Source: Uloborus plumipes (lineage: Eukaryota; Arthropoda; Arachnida; Araneae; Uloboridae). Taken from it: 64,000 bases of DNA. The stretch is from NCBI GenBank assembly GCA_038373865.1, contig JAXGGA010003377.1:39853-103852 (forward strand), given 5' to 3'. Position numbers and translations under genes: made by a program. The stretch's first letter is position 1; each line of letters opens with the position of its first letter. Under the pieces are notes generated by a model, which saw only the letters and a program-made list of their open reading frames with translations, was not told the origin of the DNA and did no database searches. Shown piece after piece: positions 25,741-37,112 of the stretch.

Positions 25741-27291
25741 GGACCGATATTTACTCTACCGTGCTAAGCACAAAAGTCGTATCTGCACTTTTTAACAGAA
25801 TTGAGTTATTGCCACTAAGTGGCTCTTTGTAACGTACTTTACCTAAATACAAAATTATATGGCCATTTGAGAACGGGAAATATTTTTTTTTTAATTCCGA
25901 AAAAGTTTCATCTGAATTTTAAATCTGGCATTTTAAAGAGCACATGAATACGTTTATTAATAATTTTTGTTACTTCCCAATCTTCCTCTTTTATTTATGA
26001 TTTAAATATGTATTACACCGATATCGCCCAAGCAGTCAAAAGGACTTCTTGGGCAATCTAGTGTAAAATGCATTTGCCTATTTTGATCGTATCATCATTT
26101 TTAGTGCTGAGTTTTTGTGTTCAGTTGCATTTTTTTCTAAATTCCGAATTTCTTAAGAGAGATTGAAGAAAATCCTTCATTTATCCAATAAAACAGCTCT
26201 TTTTAAGTGAATAACTTCCGCGTTTATTTATGAGCTTGTCTGAGAAAATAAAGGAATTGAATACAGGAACAACTATTTGAACTGGTACTCCTGGATTTAT
26301 TGCTGATGGTATCTGTACAGGTTTTGACAGATCAAAAAAATACACAGAGAAATCGATCTTTTTTATGGTGTACAAAGCAGAAAAAAGAAAAGAAAATAAT
26401 GGAAAAAGAGGGAAGAGAAAGAGCAAAATACCGCAATATAGAAACTTTTCCAGTAAGGTCAACAGATATCACCTCTTCTAGTGTGACAACAAAGGCCTTA
26501 TGTTACGTGGTGATTTTTTTTCTCTCTATTTTTCTACTACTGAAGTTCAGTCAGAAAAATAACATTTCTGTGATCGGATCAGAAAAAAGAAAATAAATTG
26601 TGTGCGTTAGATTTAGGATTTCATTGAAGAAACTAAGGCAATGTTTTTCTGAGAATGAGAGACGAGAGTCTTGCCACGGTTAATGCCTTAACTCATACGA
26701 AAATATCAATAAATAAATTCTACTATTATGAAAGCGTTTTAAGATAGAATTGTTAAAAACAGCTTAAAGATGAAAACGATTTTTTTACATTTGGCTAATA
26801 TAAGAGAGCTGTAAATTGGAAAAAAGTAAATTACTGATGTTATACAATTAAAACAGTAAATTAAATTTATAATCCTATGAATAACTAGTTAACACATAAA
26901 AATAAATCCACGAAAAAACAAGTGTAAATGCTAGTGCTGTTGAGCTTATGAGTACTTGACATTAATTTCAAATGATAACGACACAGACTAAGATCACATT
27001 AACATTTCTTTCCAACGTTATACTTAATCAGTAAAAGGAGACGTACAATCTGACAGACAGCTCTTAAATATTCATCCAGTCACCCTTAATACATGTGAGT
27101 CAAAATGAGCTGTTTTCCCCATTAGCTTCTTGTTTTGAGACATCGAACATCATTCTCTCTCATTTTTCGGCATGTGCATCTATTTGAAATTTAATCAAAT
27201 TAAACACTGTCAATTTTGTAAGAATAAATAAATGGCTCAGATTAGATCTTTACGATTGACAAAGCAGGTATTAGTGGAACCAGCAATTGAT
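25741..27291. other. AT-rich spacer
   Basis: Two overlapping opposite-strand frames (26181-26462 and 26300-26596) have no recognisable domain and lie in purine/pyrimidine-rich sequence. Nothing else is seen. Confidence 0.5.
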
Positions 27292-27293
27292 TA

Positions 27294-27683
27294 AATGTTC
27301 TCGTTCTCAAGGACCTTTTGCTATCTAATAGTGCGCTTTAAATCCCGGAAGGATTTTTAAAAAATTGACTTTTAGAGCTACATGTCTTGAAATGGCATCT
27401 TGAATACAAGACAAATTTTCAACGTTTTTTTTTTGTCATGTGTAGATTGCAATAAAGGGAAATGAGATGCTGCAATGTCAATTGAGTATTGTGGGTGAAG
27501 CAGTCGCATTCCCTTTTCTTCCGATCGCACAAAACTTTCTACTGCTCAAAAACTTGAAAATTTGCCGTGTATCCAAGATGAAATTTCAAGATATTTTGCT
27601 TCAAAAATATAAATTTCTTTAAAATCTATCCGGGATTTAAAATTTTAAGTAGATGGCAAAAGGCCTTTGATAACGCGAACCAT
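27294..27683. mobile_element. 390-bp palindromic miniature element
   Basis: The left arm (27294 to about 27430) and right arm (about 27540-27683) are inverted copies. Corresponding landmarks are TCAAGGACCTTTTGC/TCAAAGGCCTTTTGC, TTTAAATCCCGGA in both arms, and CTTGAAAT..CATCTTG(A/G)ATACA followed by CAAATTTTCAA in both. TA dinucleotides flank it (27292-27293 and 27684-27685). The arms are diverged, so it is older than the 144-bp foldback elements. No coding capacity. Confidence 0.75.
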
Positions 27684-28024
27684 TACACCACTGTTTTAAA
27701 TTTTTATTTGTTTGAAAAATACGACATTACGTTTCGGTCACCCTTATATATTTATTGCGAAATAAACACCGATACAAGTCACTCCCATTTCTCCTATAAA
27801 CTTACGACTGAACTTGTAAGAAGATGTTTCGAACCAAAAACGTTTACTTCAAGTCTGATTATAGTGAACTAAAACAGATCGATAAGTAGATAAGCATGAC
27901 GACGAAACATGCCACATTTCTTCTGCTCAGGATGTAGTTCTCTTATCAAACGTTTAGCTTTTATCGCTTACAGTGATACAATTTATTTTTCACTTTGTGT
28001 TACTTAGAAAGTTTTTGCTAGACA

Positions 28025-28187
28025 CATGCCTGTCATTTCAAGCTTTTCCAGGGAGGGAGGCAAAGGGTAAAAACACAATACAATTTCACCAGAAAACAAC
28101 AAAAAACACGCTCACTTATATGTAAATACATTGATTTTTAAAAGTCAGGGGGGGGGGCAATTGACCCCCCCCTAAATGACGGGTCTA
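28025..28187. mobile_element. hAT-type miniature element, copy 2
   Basis: Same family as 8081-8258: shared features are TTTTCCAG.GAGGG.GGCAAAGG-type sequence, CACTTATAT and ATACATTGATTT blocks, the G-run and the AAATGACGGG end. It is flanked by GCTAGACA (28017-28024) and GCCAGACA (28188-28195), which match at 7 of 8 bases. Confidence 0.75.
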
Positions 28188-28195
28188 GCCAGACA

Positions 28196-30446
28196 TTATC
28201 TATTTTTTAAATTTTGTTTCTTGGTTTTTACTTTGAATTTTTATTTTCTACTGGAACACGAGATACAACAAAAGATTACTGAGGCAAAATATTAAAAAAT
28301 ATTTTTTACAATTTTATTTCAAAGATAAAAGTTTGCAGCAGTCAAAGGGGAAATACATTGTAAAAAGCATTTCATGTTTTCGCTTGAAAGATGTTGTAAT
28401 CAAAAGCATTTTTGAGAAAAGATGCGGAGCAAATTGTATGTCGAGACACGAAAGAGTCAAGTGTCAGGCAAAGAATACAAAAGCATAAAAATGAAGGCAA
28501 CGAAAATTGGTTTTTCGTTTTTCAAATGTTTTTTAAGGATTACAAAAAGAAAACGAGAAAAAGATGAACAAAACATTGTTTCTAAGATAAATGTTTTTGT
28601 GGCAGTTAAATGAAAACCTAAAACTTGTAAATATTTTTGCAGCTTTATACATATTTTTTTTTCCTTTCTGGATTTCAAATAGAGGTTCTTTGAGCATCGT
28701 ATTAAAAAAATTTGTGTTGGAAAAGTTGTTGTTTCTTTAAAAAAAATGACTGAATCTTTTAACTGGGAAATGTCTTGAACCACTTTTCTGTCAGCTGATA
28801 AAAAATTAAAATCTACATGAGAAAAATCTGAGTTAATAATTTCCACGCGAGAAGTAATAAACAAAGGGGCGTTGCAACCCCAAAAATATGAACGTACCCT
28901 AATCTTGTATTATAAGTATACTTATATTCAGTTTTAATATTATTACATCTGTGAATGTAATTGGAATAAATATAAATAATACGGAAAGTTACTTTTCTGA
29001 GGATTTGTGACTAGCTCGTATTCAACGTGGACGCAGTTTTATACCGATAAATAAGTGAAAAGCTACAAAAAAATAACTTAGAAAAAATGTTTTCAAAAAT
29101 TAAAAATTTTTTAAGGGTAGAATACCCACTAAATATCCCTTTTCGCTACGAATGTTCATGTTTTTAAAATGTACTCCTTTGTAGCCTCTCAGAAAGATGC
29201 TTAATAGTTAATATAATCCTGCTTCCCTCCAAGTCAAAACACATTCGAAAACTGGGAAAAAATAAACAAGTAATTATAATAAAAATGGAGAACTTTCCTA
29301 AAAAGTAGTTGGTGATGGGAAAAACGGTGGTTAGACTTTGATATAGGGTGTCATTTTACAAGGAGATGAAAGCATTTTAAAGTTTCACTTCTCTTTACTT
29401 TTTATGTACTTATTTATTTTTTTACGTAACTATTTTCTAAGCAATTAAGAAATTAGTAAAAACAAACAATGCGTGCATGCTAGAGTACGCGTTAGTTCTT
29501 ATAGATCTTGTGATAATTTTTATAAAAAAAATTTTGAATTTGAATCAAATTTTGTTTCCAATGATATATATTTTTCAGTTCGCAAAAGAATTGCGCGTGC
29601 AAGTATGTCAAATGTTTCTCAGCAGCACAATTAGTTCATACAAAAATTATTGCACAATGTTGAAGAAACAGAAAATAATGTGTCTGTGAGTCTTGCAAAA
29701 GACTTATAGAATACAAAGACAAAACATTGTTTAAGTTATATTTTAAACGAAATAAGTGCTTTTGGGAAATATGTTAAATACTATGCTCTAAATACTATGC
29801 TGTTCGAAAATACTATGCTTATGCTTGGGTCAAAGTTATTTTTCGCAGACTTTCCAGTTGACCTCCTGCTAGCTCCAGCGGGTCCCTCTTAACAGTTTCA
29901 TTAGCCCCAATGTCATCTGAATGCCAATTCCGACTGCTTAGTTCTGGTTTAGATGAGAAATTGGGAATATTGAATAATTTTGCAGTTTGTCTCTGTAACA
30001 GGAGTAGGTAAAATTTTGCATTCATTCATTTTCGCTTGCTAAAATGTGTATAACTCCTAGAAAATTAGCTAAGATAAACGCACTTAATAATCACACATTT
30101 ATTGTTGTGAAAAATGCTTCTTTTCTAGCTTTTACTAGAAAATGAATCTTTTCTTGACATCTGATGAGAAGCATTGAAACTGAACCCTTTTTTTCACCAA
30201 GAAAGAACAAATGGGACAGAAAAAGGAAGGAACTCCAAAATTGGATCGTTTCTTGCTCTGAAATAGCATTGTTAAACCTACAAGAGCTAGCAAATACTTT
30301 ATGAGACATTAATTGCCAATAAATATATGTATTCATCGGTAGAGTATGCAACTAGAACTTCCTACTGTTAGTCAAAATAGTAATCGAGAAAAGTTTGATT
30401 TTCCAATACAAACCACAAGAATGTATTTTTCTTACTGTTATGGATA
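28196..30446. other. AT-rich spacer
   Basis: A 135-codon minus frame (28457-28864) is the longest unassigned frame in this stretch. It shows no motif I recognise and is rich in Phe, Leu and Lys, as expected for AT-rich random sequence. A shorter frame at 29819-30025 is likewise unassigned. Confidence 0.45.
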
Positions 30447-30939
30447 TGTATATGCAGTGGCGGATGGAACACCATGAACCGGCCCTGGCATTTTCAAATC
30501 AGCCGGCCCCTAATAGTAGTACATATGTTGATAAATACGTGCGCGCGTGTGTAAGTATAATATCTATGACAAATCTCAGACAACAAATCATGCAAAGCAG
30601 GATTTAAATAAGTACAAAGAACTCATTTTATAAAATCTTTTTTTCTTTTTTTTTTCATTGAAAAGTTGCTTCTTGAGAATGAAAATTTAGATCAAAACCA
30701 AAAATTTTTCTCTGTGTGATGATCGAAAAGAGGTCAAAGTACTGGGGAAAAGATGCATGAATTTGACGGCCCTTCTCTTATGTTCAATGCAAATGAGATG
30801 GCAGATCCAGTTTCTAGTTTTAGATGGAGTTCATATCCAGAATTTGATTACTCAATTGAGGAGAAACACGTTACATATGCCGAAAAAAATAATTACAACA
30901 CAAATACCCTGTAAGATGTTGAATAGTCGGAGTGAAATC

Positions 30940-31790
30940 AGGGGGTCCGGGAACAACCCCGGAAATTTTTCGGAAATGTAGCTCCAAAAACCCTTATTAG
31001 ACGGCTTTTCATGATTTTAAGTGATGTTTGGAGAGGGAAGATTCGGAGCATTCCCCCAGAATTTTTTTTGAAATTGGAATCGTAAAAACGTGAGTGTGAG
31101 CCATCTTCTTTAACGTTGGGAGAAATAATCGGGTCCAGGAATTCTTTCAAGCAATATTTTTTAACTGAACTTCCCAAAATGCAAATTTAGATGATATTCG
31201 AAGCTCTTAGGAAGAGGGGGGAAGATTTCTGATATTCAAGCCTTCAACAAGTACATTACCGAAAAAATTGCCCACCCCAGGCCATTTCTGAAGGCACACT
31301 TAAAAAAAAGGATCATATCGAAGGGCTTCAGGAGTCAGCAACATCCCCTGTGTTGACATCAGCCGATATCTCCTTGACGCAGGTCCGCCCGAGGTCATAA
31401 AAAATATCCGCTACGTTTTTACATTCCGTGTATTAAATTGACTCGATTATTTCAAACGTATCTTAAATACAGAGATAGAGAATGGGTTCAGCTTCTGTTT
31501 TAATATAGGGTATTTCGTACATCTATTGACAATATGAACCTAATCGTAAGTAGGGTATTCGCTCAAAAATAGAGTGGTCGAGGAGTATTCTCCGAAATTT
31601 TTCGAGTTTACAGTCTGAAAAATGCATTTTAGATGATCGTTGGTGATGTTTTTGGCTCAAAAAAAAAAAAAAAAAATTTAGTCGACTTCCAATGATGTGA
31701 GGGGGAGAAGTTTTTGAGATATCTTTGGGTGAAAAGGAAACTTTTTGAAATTGAATTCCTAAATACGCAATAGGGAAGTTTTCGATTTTT
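30940..31790. repeat. Degenerate internal repeats of the hAT-like element
   Basis: Several diverged units share an A-rich C/G-poor core resembling AAAAACG(C/T)ATT..AGA(T/C)G. It is preceded by GAAATTTTTCG/GAATTTTTTTTG and followed by a GAGGG(G/A)GA block. Examples are near 30960, 31050, 31165, 31590 and 31720. The spacing is irregular. Confidence 0.4.
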
Positions 31791-32149
31791 TATTTTTACC
31801 TGATAGAGCAACATACATGAATATCATAGGTGAAAAAAAATTGTATACTACTAGTAGTTTTCTTTAAATAGCTTTTAAAGTTTAAGCGACGGGACGTCAG
31901 ATGGCTGATAGATTTTTCGCCAGAGCTCCAAATTCATTAAAAATCAATCATTGTGTTTTCAAATTCGGCAAATGGTGAATTTTTGTGTTTTGTAAGTCTT
32001 TTAACAATATCTAGTAATCAAAGTAGGAATATTTAATAGGTTGAAACTTCCCTATTGTAGGTCATCTTTCATGACGCTAAGCGATAGGGGAAGAAATGAG
32101 GTTCTGGTTTGGGAACTCTTCTCTGGAAATCTTTTAATATCAGTATATC

Positions 32150-32213
32150 AGTAGAAGTTTGTTTAGACCTCATTTAGAGTATGCTGTTCAGTTTTGGTCT
32201 CCTTATCTTAAGT
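32150..32213 (+). pseudogene. Reverse transcriptase fragment of a LINE
   Basis: The plus strand reads RPHLEYAVQFWSPYLK, a well-known block near the end of CR1/Jockey-type reverse transcriptases. Only about twenty codons are recognisable and no flanking frame remains. Confidence 0.65.
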
Positions 32214-32389
32214 TGTGTGAGTCCACGTTTTGCTAATTGGGATGACTATATCGGTAGCAAGTAAATGCATACCTTTAAGTACGAACATAGTCTTAGAATG
32301 ATTGTACAAAAGATGATTTTTGTCACCAAGTTGATAAATTGAAAAATGTGTGCTGGAGATGAAATTCAAAAATGAGTCTTCAAAATTCG

Positions 32390-32534
32390 AGATTTAGAGG
32401 TTTTCGGAAAAAATAATTCGAGATAAGGATGAGAAAAAACATTTAATTTATGCTGTAAAACCAGGGAAATTGAACATTTTCGACATAGAGAGGTTTTCGA
32501 GATAAGTAGGTTCTAGATAAACAAGATTCGACTG
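32390..32534 (-). repeat. pogo-like terminal fragment
   Basis: Read on the minus strand it starts CAGTCGAATCTTGTTTATC after a TA and repeats TATCTCGAA-type motifs further in. A left counterpart was not found. It resembles the end at 2467. Confidence 0.4.
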
Positions 32535-33514
32535 TACTGGTGTGACTATTCATTGCAATATTTTAAATCTTACTCTGCATTTTATACCTTTTTTTCACTT
32601 AAAATATGTTTCGGCGGTTCATGTATTTTTCTCCCCCTAGCTATGGTTTCCATTATGATGTTTTCTTAAAAAAATTAAAAAAAAAGAAAGAAAATTGAAA
32701 CATACATTTCGACGGCACTCAGTTAGGTGCATTATTATAACGAACGGTGAGTGTTCTTACATAGTGTTCAAAGATTGCATTTCCTTAATTTTGCAGAAAA
32801 AAAACCTTTTTCCCATTTTTACTCTATTTGAATTTATAATTTCTATTTCAATTTTTAACACTGAGAAGTTTTCTTTGTCAATAGGTAAATTCAAATTGGC
32901 GGCCTCTTTTCTGAAATACTGACGGGGAGGGGGGGGGGTCTTGTTCTTCTCCTGGTGATGGCCTAGTCTTGACGTGTTCGTTGTCCATTACGAAGAATTA
33001 AAGGCAGCTATGCAATAAAGATTTCAAAAATGGCCAATGAATTTACTGATTCACAGAAAAGGACCTCATTACTCACAGTATGAGTTTGGTTTTGCTCTTA
33101 AAACTTTTTAACTAGGCCCAACAAGTGGCCATCCATGTCAGCCAGTCAGCTTAGTCAGAAACTAGGAGCCCGGCCCGGGGTTGGCACAGTATAAATTTAA
33201 TAAGTTTTATGGGGGGAACGGGGCTTATAGTCTAAACTGACAAGGGACAACTTGGCTTCCGGAACCCCTGTTGGTAACCATTACTTTTATTGCATCAATT
33301 TTTACTCAGTCGCTAAAAAAAAAAAATCAATTATTCTTATGAAATTGCTTCATACATTTAAATAATCAGAAAGAAGAAAGGCAGAAAGAAAGGAGAGAAA
33401 ATAATGGATTAATTTTTATACTATTTAATTTTAAATTCAAAGCGGCCCAAATCAAGGCGGCCCACCGGGCAAATGCCCGGCTGCCCGCCGGGCCCATCCG
33501 CCACTGTTTATATG

Positions 33515-35690
33515 TCAAACACGATCATCTTAGCAAACTTTCTAGGCATTGTGTTCCATTTTGGTACACTAAACTGCACGAATGCAAAATGCTATTTACT
33601 TCTCTTCCAGAGACCATCTAAATAAATGCCTAGTATTCATAATTTCTAACCTAATCAAATTTTTAAATAATTAAAAATGACATTAAGATGGCACTAAGAT
33701 TAATAAAAATAGCTTCTTAGATCTGTTGGAGCTAACTGGCAATCAAATTGCAAGTTCGCTAAAAAATACCTTTGTCCCAATTAATTCGAACAGCATAGTA
33801 CAGAAAATTCCCTAATGCTTTTTGTTATTTCATTAGTTAAGTTTGTTGAACTACATTTTTTCTTAAGAAGTTCACTTTTTACTCAAAATAAATAATTCAC
33901 ATTCTCCAGTGGCTTGTCCTTCGGTTTTATTACTATAAAACAAATGTTTTTAACTAGCCAATAAATGGCCTAGATTTATGACTCAAAATTTGCAAGCGTT
34001 TTGAATTTAATTAAGCACATATGCATTTTACTAACTTGGGCAATGCAAAAAGAAAATCATAATTTATAGCCAGCGAAATAAATTTCGAGTTCATAAACGC
34101 TTCATAAAATTTAATTCCATGTGTGTAGAAATACTTGAACAATTACAATAAATTTTCCTCAGACAAAATGATTGAGCATTTTTCCGAACGAACTACCAAA
34201 TAAAAGATATTTTTGCCATACTTAAGTAGCGTATATTGTTCATTAAATAAAATATCCGGAAACATACATTATATTAATTTTCTACGGACATTAAAACTCT
34301 CCGGATGAATAAATTTCTAAAAATTCATTAAATTGCATTCTTTCAACCTCATGGTTATTACAATAACTTATTTTCCTAGAATAATAGCGAAATGTATTAC
34401 CAAAGTTTGAAAGGTATTTAAGCGATATTTTTAAGTGCCGTGAAATATTTATTACGTTCGGTAAGCTTCATATCGGAATATTTAGAGTAGAAAGAAAGAA
34501 CAGTTTAATTTCAGGAATATTATACGCTCTCATTATAATGAGACCCAATATAATTTGATTTTATGACTTCCTGTGATTTTGTTTATATGATTTTTATTAG
34601 TTAGGGTGGGTTTCGAACTATGCATATTTGAGTATTTTTGTAATTGCATGCTTTTTATGTGCTACGTTAAGCTGCTCTTATTTTAGAAAAATAGTTCAAG
34701 AAATATTTGAAACCACAAAAGAAGCTTTTATTACAATTTAGTACCAAGAAAAAAAATTAAAGGAGTGCTTTATTCGATACTGTAAAACTGTGCTCGCAAA
34801 CATTGTAAATCTTCATAGTTATGCATGATTTTGTACTACTTGCAATACTTACTACTTGCAATAATTAAACTAATCATTGGAATTGAACTGTGACGTAGAT
34901 GGTCATAAACAAGCATTTTTTTTCTGCATTCGATTTAGTTCTTTTTATTCCAATTTTAAATTAAAATTTCTTTCTGAAAGGGGAAGCATTCGCACTCTTT
35001 GAATTTTTATATCAATATAAATGTTCAGTTTTTCTGTTAAATGAGCTTTGTTGGAACTTTTTAGAATGATTACAACAACTTTTATGAATGTTTAATAATT
35101 AAGACAAACAAAATTTTACTTGTCTTGTTTTATTTTCTAATGGCCATTTTTTTTTCTTTGGTTCATTTATGCGTGTTTTTGAAGAGTAAAAAATAGGCTT
35201 CTTTACTTTTGTTTTTTTTACACCTTAATTGTTTTCCACTTCTTCTGATTTCATTATTAATTATTTTCTCATTTTAGAATAGCTTTTTTCATTTTCGTCC
35301 GTTTTGGCTCACTTCATTTGACTTGTGAAACTTTTAAGTCATGAAATTTAGTACAAGTTTCCTAAGAACATAACAGAATGCAACTCGCAGATATTTTTTT
35401 CCCTTTGACTTCAGTTTTATTACTTTTTTTTTTAAATATAGTCACAATTTCAATTTGCCCTCAGATTACAATATTGTTCAAAGAAATAAATATTTGTATT
35501 TGGACACTTTAGATTACCAGCGGTTGCGAAAAATTATATATATTCACTTTAAATTTTCATTACGTCAGTTTTTAACACCATCTAAAAAAATTAAGTGGCT
35601 TTGCACGACACGGTACGAAATCTGCCCTTTTGTGGTTAGTGTAATAATTAAAAAAAAACATGGGAAAACGAATGATTGCATATTTTTGTA
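33515..35690. other. AT-rich spacer
   Basis: No inverted repeats, SINE boxes or protein motifs were recognised up to the Tc1-like element. Confidence 0.5.
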
Positions 35691-35739
35691 CACTGCTCGA
35701 CATTGAAAATGCAACACCAAGAAGGAGTGGTCAGAAATT
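35691..35739 (+). repeat. Left terminal inverted repeat of the Tc1-like element
   Basis: 49 bp, pairing with 37062-37110 with one mismatch (GCAACACC here against GCATCACC in the other). Confidence 0.95.
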
Positions 35740-35835
35740 GATGAAATTTGGTAAGAAGACAGAGACAGCATGGAACAATAAGTTATATTTATTTCAAAAT
35801 AAATAAGCAAAATTTAGAGCGAGGACGGCGTCGGC

Positions 35836-36867
35836 TCAGTAAGAAGTAGTACCACCGCGGACAGCGATGCACGAAGAAACACGTCTAGGCATGGAGTCAA
35901 TAAGCCTGCGGATGGTGTCCTGAGGGATGGCACTCCATTCCCTTTCAACCATTTGCCACAGTTCGTCCTCTGAATGAGGCAGTGGCAGGTTCTGCAAACG
36001 GCGTCCAATCACGTCCCACACATGTTCGATTGGTGACAAGTCAGGAGAGTATGGTGGTCAGAAAAGCATCTGAACACCTCGTAGAGCATGTTGGCTGATT
36101 CGAGCACTGTGAGGCCGGGCGTTATCCTGTTGAAAAATTGCATTTGGCAGACCCTGAAGGTAGGGAATTGCCACCGGCCGCAGTACATTATCTACATATC
36201 GTTGGGCCGTCATAGTGCCCCGAATACGAACTAGAGGTGATACGGAATTGTATGCAATAGCGCCCCAAACCATTATGCCACGTTGTCGCGCTGTGGGGCG
36301 TTCCACAGTTACTACCGGATTCGATCTTTCTCCACGTCGACGCCACACACGTATGCGATGACTATCGCTGGGCAAACAGAAGCGGGATTCATCTGAGAAC
36401 ACTACGGTTTGCCATTCTGCCATCCACGTCGCTCTGGTCCGGCACCATTCCAAACGTTGGAGTTTGTGCTGTGAGGTCAATGGCAGTCTTCTTAGCGGGC
36501 GCCGTGATTGCAGGCCACGTGCAACCAGTCGACGGGAAATGGTTCTGGTCGACACAGGAACATCCAGGGTACCTTGCACGTGCTGCAGAATCGACGTACA
36601 AGTGACTTGCGGGTCCGCCACAGCTTGTCGGTGAATCCGTCGATCCAAGCGGTCTGACGTCACTCTGGCTGCACCTGCACCCCTCAGTGTGGCTACATTT
36701 CCTCTTTCCAACCATCTCCAACACAGCCGATGCACAGTGCTTGCATCCATGTGGGTATCAGCTGCAATTTGACGTATGGACCAACCTCCTCTTCTCAGTC
36801 CGATCACCATACCCCTTGTAAAGTCGTCTATATGCTGGAAGTGTCTTCGTTGAGGACGGCGTGGCAT
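35836..36867 (-). pseudogene. Tc1-like transposase, one in-frame stop
   Basis: The enzyme would cut and paste the element by DDE chemistry in the nucleus. The frame spans 343 codons from MPRRPQRRHFQHI, close to the family's usual ~340. Residues 1-60 hold a helix-turn-helix (WSIRQIAADTHMDASTVHRL) and about 61-125 a second DNA-binding region. The catalytic domain has D159 (VVFSDESRF), D248 (FQQDNARPH) and E281 (SPDLSPIEHVWD); MVWGAI lies at 199-204. Codon 270 is TGA (36058-36060), where the family has Trp in the WP..SPD block. It falls between D248 and E281, so a terminated product would lack the third catalytic residue. By codon positions 32 residues separate D248 and E281, not the canonical 34 of Tc1. 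The C-terminus (PRRVSSCIAVRGGTTSY) is complete. Apart from the stop the frame is intact, which indicates recent inactivation or an assembly/read error. Confidence 0.93.
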
Positions 36868-37061
36868 TTCCTCTTATCACACGTATCCTTCGAGACAAAA
36901 ACCAACTTTCTCCGATAATTAGTCTGGCAGAAAAACCAACATGAACATAGCCCACTTTTCAACTTCATTCTCTTATATCTTACTTCACGTGCGTCGGAGA
37001 GCTGCGCATTTCATATCATTTGCATAACTCAGTGACGTGCGTCTACGGTAAAATTTGCATG

Positions 37062-37110
37062 AATTTCTGACCACTCCTTCTTGGTGATGCATTTTCAATG
37101 TCGAGCAGTG
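37062..37110 (-). repeat. Right terminal inverted repeat of the Tc1-like element
   Basis: Inverse of 35691-35739. Transposase would bind the inner part of this repeat; this is a family property, not seen directly. Confidence 0.95.
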
Positions 37111-37112
37111 TA

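Larger units (their letters stand above)
30455..33506. mobile_element. hAT-like element, 3.05 kb, no transposase
   Basis: Both ends carry the 13-base inverted repeat CAGTGGCGGATGG. The 8-base flanks TGTATATG (30447-30454) and TTTATATG (33507-33514) match at 7 of 8 positions, as for a hAT target duplication. The subterminal regions are rich in CCGG/GGCC (GAACCGGCCC on the left; a CGGGC cluster at 33458-33493 on the right). The interior is a patchwork: diverged G-rich repeats at about 30.95-31.8 kb, a scrap of LINE reverse transcriptase at 32.15 kb and a pogo-like end at 32.5 kb. Either the element captured these or they inserted later. Confidence 0.6.
35691..37110 (-). mobile_element. Tc1-like transposon, full length (1420 bp)
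   Basis: Terminal inverted repeats of 49 bp (35691-35739 and 37062-37110) start CACTGCTCGACATTGAAAAT and differ at one base. Each end abuts TA (35689-35690 and 37111-37112), the classical Tc1/mariner target duplication. One transposase frame on the minus strand fills the middle. About 195 bases separate its start from the right end and about 145 separate its stop from the left end. The near-identical ends point to recent insertion. The much higher GC content of the transposase compared with its surroundings fits a horizontally moving or recently arrived element. Confidence 0.95.

Noticed and set aside
28457..28864. 135-codon minus-strand frame
   Set aside because: Longest unassigned frame in its region but of AT-driven composition (Phe/Leu/Lys/Ile) with no recognisable domain.
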